Notes: generated from the letters alone by a model not told the origin. Shown: positions 1 through 13,700, counted from the first letter of the stretch. The stretch is 64,000 bases of DNA from Paralichthys olivaceus (GCF_024713975.1 NC_091098.1:15362316-15426315), one strand, 5' to 3'. Program-made: numbers and translations.

Positions 1-778
1 TGCTCGTGGACAGGAATTTCAGAGCTCTTCTCTCTCCCAGTACACACACATTAGTTGGCTGCAAGTGTCTCTAAGTCCAGTAAATACGTCCACCCTGTGT
101 TCTCAATGCAAGCGTCCACCTGGAAACACAGATAGAAGGTTTTCTTGGGCCTCCCTGAGCACAGTCATTTGTCCTCTTCTTTGTCATTCTTTCGTCATCC
201 TCCGTGTGTCTCTCTGTGAGGTGAGTCCTCTCCTGTCCTTCTCTCTGAATGCTGAACGGTGAGTTGTTCCTGCTTCACCCTCCCTGAAATCCTCCTTTCT
301 TGTTCTCCATTGGCTCCAGAGGATCACCACCCCCTCCCCAAAACCTCTCCTCCTTCCATAATTCTTTCTCTTCCTTCATTTTCTTGCTCTGTCTTCACTA
401 CCTGGATTTTCTTTCCCCCAAAACCTCAAACTATCTCAATCTTTTCTTTATCTCCTCTGGTCTTACTTTGACCCATCCTGGCACCCGACAGTCTCTCTTC
501 ATCTTTGCCCAGGTCTCACACAGTGACACAGATTGTGTGAACTGGGCAGCCCCAAATAAGGCATGAACACACAGTCCACGGAGCTCAACTATTCAAGACA
601 ATGTCATCAATCGTACACACATTCTACAACTTCTGTAACTCTGCTGATTGATCACAACAGTGTTGTTTGTTTGTGGTCACTTGAAAGATTGTCTCCTTTT
701 AAAATGATTTAATTAAAAGGTTTGCAAATTTGCTCACTGACAGATTAACGCTGCAGGCCAGAGAGCGTTTGTACCAAA

Positions 779-809
<31 letters not shown>

Positions 810-883
810 GTGTGTGCATGTGTGTGACAGTGTGTGTGTGTGTGTGTGTGTATGTGCGTGCGTGCGTGTGTGTGTGTGTGTGT
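779..883. repeat. GT/TG microsatellite
   Basis: Imperfect TG dinucleotide tract broken by CG, CA and TA steps. It produces a spurious His/Thr frame on the minus strand. Confidence 0.95.
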
Positions 884-1912
884 AGTCCTTCAAGTAAAAC
901 ATATCGATCAACCTTCCTGCACTGCTAGATTTTCTTTCTTCTTCTTTTTAAACCTTTGTTAATACAATCGAGAATATAGAATTACAAATCTGGACATACT
1001 GTATTTCTAGCCAAAATAACTGCGTAAATAAATTCACATATACAATACAAATGTGTCTGTTACTTGGCATTGTATGTTATTAATATCCACACTGTGACTG
1101 CACAGTTATGAACAACAGCAGAAAGAAAGCAAAGAAGAAAGAAGAGGCACCAGAGCCCTCATCATAAATCTATAACTGGGAACAACATAGAATAACACAC
1201 ATGTACATATTCATATACATACCAAGTCTGTCATTAAATAGATAAGAGACTCGTTAGACTTCAGAGGCAGAAACAAACGTCTCTATAAAGTACATAGATA
1301 CTTTCTCAGTTGATTCATTTCTTCTGTTTTAGTCTCAGTTTGTTCGGGACCATATATTTTTATTGTGGACCCAGTTTGACAAATGCTCACAACATGTAAT
1401 TCTACTCTTAGAAGCTGCTTCACAGTGGTGTATACACATTATTACTGTGTTATAATCACTTCTTCAACACTAAACTGCAGACATGCGTTAAATATTACAG
1501 GATTTGCTAAGACTTTGGCGTAATTCTACTCAAAAATGCCTGTCTATACTTTTCGGCCACTAATAGGAGGTTAAATGTCAGAATGCTAACACGCACACAT
1601 GCCAATGCTAACATGCTATAAGTTGCTAACAGCACTAAACACAGAGTATAGCAGGGGTCTCGAGAATTCCCAAAGGGATGCAATTCATCCTGATGCCATC
1701 ATGAATGTCTGTATGCCTTTTTATGGAAATGTGTCAAATAGTTGTGTAGATATAAAGTTTGAGCCAAAATGAAGGACAACTTACAAGTAGTGCTGCTCAT
1801 GTAGACGTCCTCTAGCATCACAGAAACAGAGTGGACTCAAGTTCATAAGGGGTATCCGTCTGTGCTGTAATCATTATTTTCCTCATTATTAAATGAAACA
1901 ATTTCTTTACAG

Positions 1913-2030
1913 GCCATGCGATATGCTTGTGATCGGTCCAGGGTTGAACCCCTTCTCTCGCCCAGTCTCACCTGGGATTGGCTCCACGTCCACATGGATG
2001 GACAGATGGATGTAGGGATTGATGGATGGG
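1913..2030. repeat. Fish interspersed repeat fragment
   Basis: It carries a degenerate 'tctcgcccagt..cctgggattggctcca..ggatggac' block typical of the 3' part of a very common fish retroposon (L2/SINE-tail-like), ending in GGAT-rich repeats. It looks related to the fragment at 8395-8620, covering a different part of the same consensus. The assignment rests on memory of the consensus. Confidence 0.45.
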
Positions 2031-2561
2031 TTTTTCTCTTCACTTTAAACATCATTCACCTTTTTGTCTTTGAAAACATTTTTGAACTCTCTTGTGCTGA
2101 CACTGGGAGTTATGACTGTGTTTCTTCTACACTTCTTGAAGATTTCATAAAAATCTATAAGGTAGAAACTTTATCATTTTGATTAAAAAGTCGGCCAGAC
2201 TGAATAAAGCTGCTGTTCCTCTGAGGAATTATGTTCAGTTTTGGCACTAGTATAAGCTACAGATACATACAAAGTATTTGCCTTTAAATAACCTGGAAAC
2301 TATGTTGCATGTTTTTTCTTTTATCTAGAACTTATATTTTATATATAACTCTCTGAGCAAATAGATTGGTACAACTGTTTTGTTTTATTATTATATTAAA
2401 TTTCTCTCAGTTTCTGGAAAATGTTCCAGTTGTGTCTTAGAGTTTTTAATGTCCACTGAGGCAAAGTGCAGGCAGAGATCCATTCGCTCTCCTGTTTTGG
2501 TCATATGCAGACGAGGCCGAGGGTGATCCAGCTTCTTCCATGAGAGTCTCTATGACCCTGT

Positions 2562-3000
2562 AAACTCCTGGTATTAACATGCGTTTTTTTGTGATCCAAT
2601 CACAAGTGGACAACTCTAACTACAGGTGTGAACACTCAGATTAGATGTCGATCCAATCACACCGGACTACATTCAGAGGTGGTCTGGGCAAAATGTGTCC
2701 ATATTCTATCAGCAGTGTGAACGCAAATGTTGTCATGGCTACATTGGAGGACCACCTACTCAACTGAGGTCCTCTACATAAGCGCAAATACATACTGGAG
2801 GCATCATTTAAACTGTAGCAACAAGCAACAACAGAAGTGATCTGCTCCGCTAGCGGAAATGATGTACGTGTTTATTTAGAGGGCGGGGGGAGTGAGATCC
2901 GATCACAAGACACGTGGGGATGCTTTTTAATGCCAGGTGTGAATACACACACTCAGAGCTGTGATCGGTTCACATACCCCACATGTTAATACAATGTATG
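2562..3000. mobile_element. Foldback MITE, copy A
   Basis: The left end reads 'ggtattaacatgcg' followed by a GATCCAATCACAAGTGGACA block and 'caggtgtgaa'. The right end holds the same modules inverted: GATCCGATCACAA, 'atgccaggtgtgaat' and finally 'ccccacatgttaatac'. The roughly 430 bp element is therefore palindromic at its ends with no coding capacity, as expected of a nonautonomous DNA transposon. A second, more decayed copy lies at 36128-36436. The family name is not certain. Confidence 0.6.
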
Positions 3001-5487
3001 TAGGAGACCTATAAGACCTGCCCAGTGGTAAAAAAGTTGCCACATTGGATTCTGTATTTTATTCTCATTTAAATTTTCTCTGCACTTTTAGGATATTTTT
3101 AAAGATTTGAATTTACCAAAGTGAGAGCTAGTAAGGCTACAAATCCTAGTATGACTCACTCTGCTCCACCGAATTCATCCAGTTCATTTGAGCTTTCAGT
3201 CACACAGAGACATAGCAGACACAGAAGGAATGTTGGCAGTCAGAAAACGATGCACCTTTAATAAACACCAGAGACACACAACAAAGACACATAGATTAAA
3301 AACTGAATGTAATGGTAAATTAAGCCCTGATCGTAAATGCGTTGAAACTGTTACTTTCCACCACCACAGCTCTTAATCCCTTTCAAATGATCCTTTGAGC
3401 TTTTGACTTTTCATTGAGCAAAGGCAGACGTCTAGATTCCGTAAAGAAAGAGCATTGGAAAACTGAGCAGTGAAAGAATGAAAAGTGCACAGGGAGAAAT
3501 GAAGATTTGAGTTGAGCAGAGGTTGCTTTCACCAACTACTTTGTGTTTGTTCAAAGTTTCCACATCACTAACACCCACCATTAGCACAAGGTCAAGACAT
3601 CAGACTCACTTTATCCAAACCAGGGCTGCCAAAAGAGGAGCCGATGAGACTGTGATGACGTGATTATTCAGTCAAATAGCAAGTATAAGCCTGAGGCATT
3701 TTATAGTTTCATAAAGTAGGACTCCCATTCTGCATGATAAGTTCCATGGAAATGGGAATTTGAATTTATATATAATTTAGAAAAATAAACAAATATGCAA
3801 AACACTGGTTTGGGTTTTTGATAAATTTTTTACTGAAATACTTTAGTCATTTAGATTCATTATGAAATCTCCCTCTATCTGTAGAGGTTTGTATGTCTTG
3901 TATTTTAAAGCAAGAAAACAAAATGAATTTAAAGTTAGAGAATTTAGATTACAAAATCTGCTTTATCACCTTACAATATCTGTTAACTTGATGATTCACA
4001 TGCTTATATCTTCCAGACTCGATTACTATCTTTATTTAGCGCCTCAGTCCGATGTGCTGCTGCTGCAAAGCTACTGCCTGGGTCCATCAACATAACGTAC
4101 TCTGGCTTCAGAATTATTTTCAAGCTAATCAAACATACTCCATGGGCAGGGAACTACATGTCCAACCTGTTGCTACACAGGTAAGTCACTCTGAGAAGAG
4201 TTTACTAGTTGTCCCTCTCACGAGATTTAAAGGTGATTGCACATTTGAAGCCATGGCATGACACTATGGAATATCCTTACTATCGAAATAAAATCTCATC
4301 ACATAAAAACTGATTTATTCTATCTGCCTTTGTCTACAGTGACTTGCTCTGTGAAAGATGTTATATTAAATATACTTTATAAACGTGTCATGTGTTTGGG
4401 CTTCATCTAAAATAATTTAAATGTTAAGTATATATGATGCAGAGAGTTACACACTGAGCTGTGGTGCTCACATTTCCATACTTCTCTTTGTTTTATGTTT
4501 TTTGTGTGTGTTCTCTGGCACTGACCAATACATCTACTCAATATGCACTTTTTGACCCTCACTGTTTGACCAACCCTGAGTAAAAAAGAAAAACAACACA
4601 AACTTCCACTTCCCCTTGTTATAACTTTTCCCAAATCATCTAAAAATCCCCCTCTTGCCTTGCATAACACATTTAGCTGCTTCCTCCTCACTTCCTGTCA
4701 TTCACCTGATTACCCGAGGGGTTCCCAATGCTTTCAAATTAGCAGTAAAGGGATTCTGTCTTTACTCCAGAAAAAAAAAAAAATGTTTTTAAAACAATGC
4801 ATATAGAAACTGCTCACAGATACTGAGCAGAGGAGGTGCTGGTAAGAGAGGCCATGGAGAGACTACCAACAATCTAAAATTAGCTGAGCACTGACTTTAG
4901 AATCAGTCACTAAGCCGGATAAACTTAGTTCACTGCTTCCCAAGCCTCTTTCCAAGTTCTCCTGCTCTACCACTGACCTCTGGTGGGTACTGTGGTGTCT
5001 GGGGAGAAGCTGAGCTGCCATTTGCAACGATGAGTGAGTGACTCCGTGAGGAATTTGCAGAATCGAGAGGAAAATGACTCTGACCCTATAAGGAAAGTGT
5101 GCGTAGGTGGGAATCAGGACAAATTGTTATTTACTCATTTACCACAAGTTTGATAATCATTTGTAAAAAAAATCAAAAGCTTTGAGTGCTGGGGGAAAAA
5201 CTAAAACCTCAAGCTGGAGCATGCATTGTGTGCTACACTGCCCCCATCTGGTGCCACAGAGAGGTCATTCTTGTGCTGCTAATAGGATAAAGGAAAATTA
5301 CAAATGCACACACACCACTACATTCTCCCCAGTTGTGCCAAACACACTTCCCTTCCCTATCAGCTCCTTTTCTGTTTTGGCCTCACAAGCGATAAATCTT
5401 TGCCCCCAAGCATGTCCTCTTCCTGTGTTTCATATCACTACAGAGTCGAGACACAACTCAGGCCCTTGTGGCTAAACATAGCACCTT

Positions 5488-5518
5488 CTGAGTTGGAGTT
5501 GGAGTTAGAGTTAGAGTC
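5488..5518. repeat. Short hexamer tandem repeat
   Basis: Four to five copies of GAGTTG/GAGTTA in tandem, encoding nothing recognisable. Confidence 0.7.
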
Positions 5519-8394
5519 ATGGTCTGTGTCCAATCTGATGGTTTATTTCCACGGGGGCAGCATCTAATAAGGAACTGGCTGAGGCATTTGACAAGTAGGG
5601 ATTAGTTGTTGGAGGTGTTAAAGCGTCAGCTGGCCACAACCAGAGACTTCTCTAGTTAACTCTTCAAACAGATCAGCGACTATAATTCTCAAAAAGTGGT
5701 TTCAAAGGGAGTCCAATTTGTCACAGTGGCTTTACCCGGCCAAGACAGGGCTTTACAGTGACAAACTAATATCACAATAATTTTATTAGGGCACAGAATT
5801 TGAAGACAAATTGTTCCACTCATGTCAAATGGAGATGAGAGTCCTGTGCAAACTAGATGTGTCCTGTTGTGAATTTGTAGATATATTTGGAGGCGATGTA
5901 GACAGCAGCTGAAAGCAGGGAGGATTAATGTTGGGGCTATTTTAAACGTGAGCTGTCTAAACATCTTGCTCACCTACAACACAGTAACTCTAACCTCACA
6001 TCTGAGTTCTGCACGTCCCGGTAGTTTCACAAGGGGGCAGTCAACATTTCTACGACAGAGAAGAGGGTGTTGCATAACCCAGGCTACATTCACATGTACA
6101 AAGTCACTGATTGGCCTCACTTCACTTCAATATGAGGGTTAATCTGTTTACATGCACCTTTGACACCATGTGCTTGAGTCCCTGGCGCTATGAATAAACA
6201 TGTTGACACGATACTCCTATTCCTATTCACATATGGGATTCAGACCTCAAACAAAAAGGTTATTTTTACAGTTTAGACTGTGCAAAGAAACTGAGTACAG
6301 AGATGTGTTGAGGAAAAGCTATGTCACCAGATTAACAATATTCAAAAATAGAAGAACTGTAATATAGAACATGGGGCCCTTCTTATTAATGAACTCGTCT
6401 GTGAAAGTTTTATATATGCTTTCGAAGATATTTCGTCACATAAACATGCTGATCAGTTGTTTTCTCCACATTTTACATTGCCTGTGTGGGTGTAGTATGA
6501 GTTGTGTTTGTGATTGCCATGTGTTTGAGCATGTTTGCGTGTCATTCCTGTCATGGAAATAATTACTGCCAAGGCCCCCTGGCTTAGAGTAACAGCAGAG
6601 TTAGATTGTTGTCCCAGCAAATGGATTTCCATGGGAAAAAAACAGGCCCAAGGCACTGTCTCCCATCGCACAGGCTGAAATTACTCAGGCAGGGGGTCTT
6701 CGGCAGCAGAGCAGATTTGAAAACCATAACTTCCATAATTCCGTCACAGCTCTTATTTGGACAGTCATACAGGTTTGCTCTGACACAACAGACGGGCAGC
6801 AGAGAGCTGTGAATTGACAGATTCTGAAAGAGCAGTGGAGATGAGTGCGGGAGAGGAGGAAGAGAGAGAGCAGAGTAATATCATCAGACTGTAAGGGGAG
6901 CAGGTTGGCTTCTGTCTGTTTCTTTCTCTTAATCCGTAAATCTTCTGTAATCAGGATGAGAGGGACAGAGCATGTTGCCTGACTTAGGACGGCAGAGTCT
7001 AAGTTGGGACCTGGACGGATTGCTGGCTGATGAGGGAAGCTAACTGGCCAGAGGGAGACATGGAGGGAGGGGGGAGGCTAGAGCTGGAGTCAGTTTGGGA
7101 AACTTAAACATAAACCAGTTTCCACCAAGAGCCATCAGGAAGAGTGGAGGTCAAACACATGAGAGAAGAGCAAATTCAAAAAGAGAGAAAAAAGAGAGAA
7201 GAGGACCAACAATCCCTGGATTGTTTTAGGGTGAGACTTTTGACTATTACTATTTGACTTTTCTTTACTTGAGCTCAAATGTTTACAGTTCTGTTTACAG
7301 GATTCAGAGGCAGAAACATTACTGGACTGCAGCAGAAGTTTCGACCACTGTTGCAGAGTAAAGTCAGAGCTTTCTATGTTTGTGCAGAAAGAGGAAGAAG
7401 AGAGAGAAAATGTGTGTGATCATAATCTTCATTTATTTCTGCGAGAGATAAACCAGAAACTTGTCTGTGGGATTAAAGGAGTTGAGCATCTAAAGACAGC
7501 TTATCCAAACAATGCTATTACGCTAATAACTAACATATAATTGTCACCAAGTTCAAAACTAATTCTGTGCAAACAATTATTTGTGTGGTTTAATGATGAA
7601 TGCAGGGCCGAGGAATGGAATCCCTCTTTGGACAGCTTGTTTTACAGGTTAAATTCATCCACTGATGCACAGACATATATTAAATCAGCCAAGATCTTTC
7701 TCTCTCTCATCTGCAGCTCCTCACAACACATTTTCTGGGTGTGTTTGGAGGTTATTGATTTAGATACATGCATGAGTAGAAAAACACACATTGTAAACCA
7801 CTGGAAAACCCAAGTGTACTTGAAGTGCAGAGCAGTGTGACACGTTTAAGACACCATGACAGTCACTACACTGGCTTCCCGTTGCTTCTGGCACCATATG
7901 GCCTTTCTCAACCCTGTATGCTCCTCCTGCTCTGCCTTCATTCCCATTACTGTCACAGACTGGGCTCCTGCTGAAAGTAAACACTGTTTATCTGTCATTA
8001 CTCTACCTGTTGTGAATTTCTTAAAATGGCTTGCACCATTTTATACATCTGAGTTTTATTAGCTTACATATGGGGACATTACTCGGTCATAATAACTATT
8101 CTCCTACTCTATTCCAAACACTTGTGAAAAGCATGTTGTACAGGCAATGATATGGATGTCTTGTAAATGACAGACTTACAGTTGAGCAAGAGAGCTGAGC
8201 AGAGATGAAGCTCCTCATCCACTTTAGGCATCACGCCTTATAGTCGAGGCCCTCTCAGGTCAACAGATCTATTTAGCATGCAAACCTTAGAGGCTGTCAT
8301 TGTTTGTTGTAGTTTTGCAGTCAAACATCAACTGAGACTTTGGTTTTAAGGAGAAGAAAATCATTGAAGGTTCCTGGTCTAAAATCACAGTTCG

Positions 8395-8620
8395 GTCATT
8401 TTGTGGAGGTTGTGGGTTTTCCTCCCACAGACCAAACACATGCAGATTGGAGTGAGGTTAATTGGAGACTCTAGAATGACTGTGGGTGTGAATGGGAGTG
8501 TAAATGGTTGTTTGTCTCTGTATGCTGGTCCTGTGATACGCTGACAACCTGTCCAGGGTGTACCCGCCCCCTCAGCAGTCCTCATAGATGGATAGGGAAT
8601 AAATAATGCAAATCCCCCTT
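8395..8620. repeat. Fish retroposon-tail fragment
   Basis: It contains the hallmark modules of a very common fish repeat in order: 'ttttcctcccacagacc', 'acatgcag', 'gaggttaattgg', 'tgtgggtgtgaatggg', 'tggttgtttgtctctgtatg', then 'acctgtccagggtgtacc'. A 101-codon open frame on the minus strand here is a by-product of the repeat. It lies about 150 bp upstream of the ankrd33 start exon. Confidence 0.6.
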
Positions 8621-8734
8621 GAATTGGCTTCTGAGAACTCAGAGGAGGTGTATTAGCTGTCGCATGGATGAGAGGAAAAATGTTGAACAAAAATTCAAGA
8701 AATTGTGTTCATTATCTTAAATTTTCTATTCAAG

Positions 8735-8773
8735 ATGTGGATGGCAGACAGCAGACCTGACACCGAGGCATGA
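8735..8773 (+). other. Overlapping uORF at the ankrd33 start
   Basis: A 12-codon frame starts at ATG 8735, immediately after a good 3' splice-site sequence (pyrimidine-rich run ending CAAG at 8734). Its TGA (8771-8773) overlaps the presumed main ATG (8770-8772) as ATGA. If the upstream intron is real, the exon begins exactly with the uORF ATG. This could permit termination-reinitiation or leaky scanning. Confidence 0.4.
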
Positions 8774-9081
8774 TCCAAGGCAGAGTGCGGGGTCCAATGG
8801 CCACTGTATGTGATGACCCCCACCTGGGGGCAGGCCCATCCGAGGACTGCGACATCCTCCTGGATGATTCAGACTCAGACAGTGTACTTTCTGATGACTC
8901 AGTGCTTCCTGACTATGACATGGATGAAAATCCCACAGAGCCGGCTAGAACACTGTACGAGGCCTGTGCCAGGAACGACCCCACGTCCCTGAGCAGCATC
9001 CTGGAGAGAGGAGTCACTAAAGAAGAGGCCAATGAGCAGGATATCAATGGCAGGGTGAGGAGTTTATTTTTGTAGATACAA

Positions 9082-9112
<31 letters not shown>

Positions 9113-10748
9113 CAAATGTATAAATAGGTACAGTTACATTTTAACAAAGGTCACTTTATTTCTGACTTGTTTGTCATCAGAATGGACTTATGTTGGCTGT
9201 GGCAAAGGGTTTCGTCGATATTGTCACCATGCTGCATACATGTCCATTAATAGACATCAACCACCAAGATAGTGATGGTAATACTGCCCTCATGATTGCT
9301 GCCCAGGCAGGTAAGTTTGAAGTCTGTAATAGCACATAAACTCAACATCAGGTCTCAATTCAATACCCTAAAAAAATAATGATGTTGTTTTTTCAATTCA
9401 GGCTTCATCACCATTCTGAACTATATCATTAACTTCTACTCTGGCGTGGACACTGAGGTCAGGGATCCCCGTGGCTTCACTGCCCTCATCAAGGCAGGCC
9501 TGCAGGGCAGACAGGAGTGTGTGTCTGCCCTGCTAATGCATGGTGGGTTTATGGCATCTGAGAAATGTGTTTGTCATGTTGCTTTTTGTGCAAATAAAAT
9601 GTCGGCCAAGTTACAAAAGCCTAAGCCGAAGAGTTTCCTTGCTTCTGGGGAATCTGATAAGTCCTTTTTGCATTCCTGGCTATTTTCACTAAGTTTTATG
9701 TAACATACTACGAGTTAGTTTGGCTCAAATTTTAAAAGCAGAAACAACAGCATTACTGTGGCAGATGATCAGGAAGCCTATGGGTAAAGGGCTTGCATTT
9801 CTAACACAGGCTCTAAAAGCAACCACATGGGGGGGTCATTTGACTGTTTAGGCAGCATTTGATTTCCTCAGTTCCCTCGTCATCCAATAACTTGTTTCCT
9901 TATTTTCTGCTTTTTTCTCATGTGCAGGTGCTGATATGAATGCAGTAGACATGGTGCAAGGGAGAGGCCTGAAGGATTGGGTCCTGAGGACAGGAAGGTT
10001 TGAAACTTTGAACAGAATACGCCGTCTGCAGGCTCATCCTGTCGCTGAGCATTTCTGTGAAAGCTACATCCCTGAGTGGCCTCAGCTGAAGCAACTGGTG
10101 GAAAAGGCCACCGCCCCAAAAACAACCAGTCAGAGACTGAGGCAGCGTCTAAAAGACAGCCTTACTTTCAGCTTCCCTCAGGACCCACAAGACAATGGGG
10201 TCATGGACTATATGGTGCGAATGACCACTAGCATCCACAGCCCCCTGATAGCCATTGGCTGCCGTCCTTTCTGTCCCACCAGTCCTCCAGAGATTGGCAA
10301 GCGACGGTTTGCCGTGCCTGAACTGCTTGAAAAGCACAGCATCAAGGAGCTGGAGGAGAGCACAGTATCCCACAGCAACGGCTCCATCACCTCAGCTTCT
10401 CCTACCACTGTGTCAGCCACCTCCATATCTCTGACCTCCTGCTGCCAGGACTCCAACCGCAGGGAGAGCCAGGCCTCAGGTGGCATGAAAAGCTTCATTC
10501 CCCGCAGCATGGCACACAGGAACAGCATCTTCCCCTCGGGCTGTATCCCTAAGATTGAAGTGACAAGATCTGGCGAGCCCACTCCAAAGAAAGAGAAGAA
10601 GAAGAAAAGGGAGAAGGGCTACCTGGAGCCTCCTGTCTGGAAGTACAAGGAAGCCAAGGAAGAGAAAAAAAGAGCGAAGAAGCAGGAAAAGCAAAAAGAG
10701 CAAGATAAAAAGTCCAAGGGGTCCAAACGTTCATCAAACCAAAAATGA
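8770..10748 (+). CDS. ankrd33: Ankyrin repeat domain protein 33 (PANKY-like)
   Basis: Coding exons are 8770-9054, 9181-9310, 9402-9542 and 9928-10748, giving 458 aa, close to human ANKRD33/33B lengths. An in-frame TGA at 8758 precedes the chosen ATG. The N-terminus is acidic (Asp/Ser runs, residues 25-55). Ankyrin repeats span about residues 60-200, with motifs such as NGLMLAVAKGFVDIV, DSDGNTALMIAAQAG and DPRGFTALIKAGLQGR. A family-specific block 'MVRMTTSIHSPLIAIGC' and 'PPEIGKRRFAVPELL' follows. The C-terminus is Lys/Glu-rich ('WKYKEAKEEKKRAKK'), probably helical and nuclear-targeting. In mammals the protein is photoreceptor-enriched and represses CRX-driven transcription; that role here is inferred. 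Paralogue ANKRD33B is similar, but the position next to acvrl1 favours ANKRD33. Confidence 0.9.
9087..9112. repeat. AT microsatellite in ankrd33 intron 1
   Basis: About 13 AT/TA dinucleotides lie just downstream of the exon 1 donor in a 126 bp intron. Confidence 0.9.
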
Positions 10749-13700
10749 GGCAGCATTTTGTTTTCCACTGAGAATTTTACTTTGATTATGTCAAACATGA
10801 TTAATTTAACAGAAGAAAACAGATAAAACCCATTGGTGGATTTAAACTTTGGCCTTGGATGAACAGGAGAAAACTGGAGCCACTTGAATTTGCTTGACAT
10901 GCAGTCATGTTCCGCTTAACTGGAAGATATTTAATAACCGTTTCTTATTTCATCTGCGAAAGATGGATTGGTAAATGAAGTCACATGGAGATGGAACGTT
11001 ATTGCAGAACCCTGCAATTTCATCATTTTATGTTGAAAACACTGTACATTTGTGGGGACTTTGTCAATCTGTGAATTGTTAAGAATTCCAGGTAGCGTGC
11101 CATTATGGTGTTAATGCAGAATAACTAAAGCAATAACAAATACTGTATGTGAGAAAAGGCCTTCAGCAAATTGATATATAATGTTAGTCATGGACTGTTT
11201 ACAGTGTTCAACACAGAGAGGAGAGGTCTCCATACTATGTGTTTTGCTCCCCTACACAAAAGCTCAAAGTGATAATTCATAATATGTTATATTATGTATA
11301 TGCATTTCCAAGGGCAAAGCACTGACATTGCATCTAGTTTCAGCTATTGTACAGTTTATGTAGTTTTTAATGTCTCCACTCTGCAGTGAGTGTAATGGCA
11401 TCTAAACAAACTGTTACCATACAGCCATCAGCTTGTCCATTTAGCTCATTGTTTGAACACATTCAGTCAAAAGCATCTTTTCTATTAAATTGATCTGCCC
11501 TTCCTGTTTTTATCACATGCAGTGTCTGTGTAAATATGTTATTAAGCAGAGTTTTCATTCTTCAAACAGCAAAGATTCAGAAACAGGAATCGTAAGTGAA
11601 TTGTAGCTCATCATCCTGAAAACAAGACAAATCCATAAAATCCATACAAATCCTGCTGTTCCTTAAATACCACTACCAAACCAAAGTTACTTTTAGATTT
11701 TACAATTTTCTTTACTGAGCCTGAAACATATATCCCTAAATCGAACTCCATTAAATTTTATAAATCATTTTCTAGCACGAACTAGGCTAATTCAGTCTTC
11801 ATGCAACATAGCATCTAGCTATGTGTAACCGACACACAACTGTTAGTGGTTTAAGTACTGCGTTTGTTAGCATAGTCCAAACATCTTTGCACATAATGTT
11901 ACTCAGGAAATCCTTTGTCCATACTATGATGTCCATTAAACCTCTATCAAAGCAAGAAATCAATTTGAAGGTCCAGTTCACAAAAAAATATGTTAATAGA
12001 TAAACATGGTAACTCCTCAAATGTATATGTGTTATCTAAAAGAGAATTAATAGATGCTGAATTTAAAGATTAGAGTGGTTTCTGGGTTTATTTTAAAGTG
12101 GATGTATGAGACTGGAAAGCTCAGGTCTTTTACATCTTTATTGAGTGTGAGACGGATGAAAACATTTGTTTACAAGCTTGGAATAAAACTCATGATGTTT
12201 GTGAATGAGTTTGGTTTTATTTCTACCTTCTCAACACTGCTCTTTTAAATATTTTCACTCTGGAAATGTAATATTTATCCGATGAGCCTCTTGTTTCTCA
12301 CAAGAACTTGGTGGCTCTTTCACAATAAAAAAATACTCTGAACGGAATAATGACGCCTTTAATATCTCTCAATTGGCAAGTGATTGCTTTTGAACGCTCT
12401 GTAATATTTGAATCCAATGTGCAATATCAAAACATTCAGCTTTTATAGGTTTCTGCATCAGCTGATATATTGTTTACTTACAAATTACTTTCCACATTCA
12501 GATTTTACATATGAACTTAAAAACTTGTACATTTTATATATTCAAAAACAGAAATTCAAGTGGTTGCAAAAGCTCCTTGTAGACCAGATTTTGACCTCTG
12601 AGAATAAGGTTATCATACTGTAACATTACATTTTGGCTTTATGTGCTCAGCAAAGATAAAGATTAGTCAATACTACTAAAGTGGAGGAGAAGTAAAACTG
12701 GTCGTCTATTTATCAGGAATTTCATGCTTTTGAAAACAAGTCAGCTGATGCAATATCAAATTTCCCCTACTTTATTAGATAAAAGAACAAATAGAGGCTT
12801 ATTAGAGAAACCTCGGGGGTGCAGTAGGACTGTGTGGTTCTCTGAATCGCAGAGATTAGCAGGAAAGAGGAATATAAAAAGAACAACAATTTGCTCTGTT
12901 TTCGACATGACAGCTGATGTGAGAGCTCCCAGCTGCGTCTGCAGCCGCACGCCAAAAGTGGAGCGATTACAGAGCCTGAGAACAAGGAGGCTAATTTATA
13001 TTAGAGACATGAAGACATCTCTCTCAGGCTCTGCTCAGTGAAGTGTTTTAACACAGCTTAGTCTCTCTGGCATCTAAGAGATAATTCAGCATTTGCCACT
13101 TACACACATTTTGCCATAATTGCTCTGATTAGTTACTGTAGCACCATTGTGTTTCTAAATGTGTGAGAGCAAACTTTACAGTTCTCACCAAATAGATTGA
13201 AAATACAGATTATCAGAATAAAACACTCAAATTGGGTTTATCTTGTTGTTACTGCACTTGAGTGTTTGCCCTTGACTGTGCAGAATAATGCACAGTCTGA
13301 AGAGCCCGACGAATAATGGATTTTTTTGGGCCAATGTTGATATTAAGGAATAAAGAAACTTCTGATATTGATACACATATATTTAAAGAAAACTTTGGCA
13401 ATGATTCCTGATATGTTGTTATCAAACTCTTACAGTTTAAACATGAACTCTATTAAGAATAAGAATACAAAAACGTTTTTCATCTGTCGCATGATACGAA
13501 CGTGATCAACACACCGGCTCATTAAAGTCACAGTTCAGTTCATGTGGACATTCTCAGGAGTTTTTAATGGGGGCCTGGCAGGAGAAACTCCGGGCAAGTC
13601 TCATTAGGACATTTAAGTTCTCACATATGACCCTCCAGAAAATGTCTTGGCCATATCGCTATGACATCTGCATTCTGACATTCAGCCCCGCGGGACAATG

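Larger units (their letters stand above)
1..8734. other. Gene-free left flank
   Basis: No coding exon could be supported on either strand. Open frames here are short, lack flanking splice sites and resemble no family I recognise. The stretch holds a GT microsatellite, repeat fragments and one foldback element, listed separately. In human the gene left of ANKRD33 is FIGNL2 and then SCN8A, so the far left could be 3' UTR or spacer of such a neighbour, but nothing in the sequence shows this. An AATAAA near 2199 is the only polyadenylation-like hint. Noncoding 5' exons of ankrd33 may lie between about 6.8 and 7.5 kb. Confidence 0.5.

Noticed and set aside
8385..8690. 101-codon frame on the minus strand
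   Set aside because: Falls inside a common fish repeat and reflects its consensus, not a gene.
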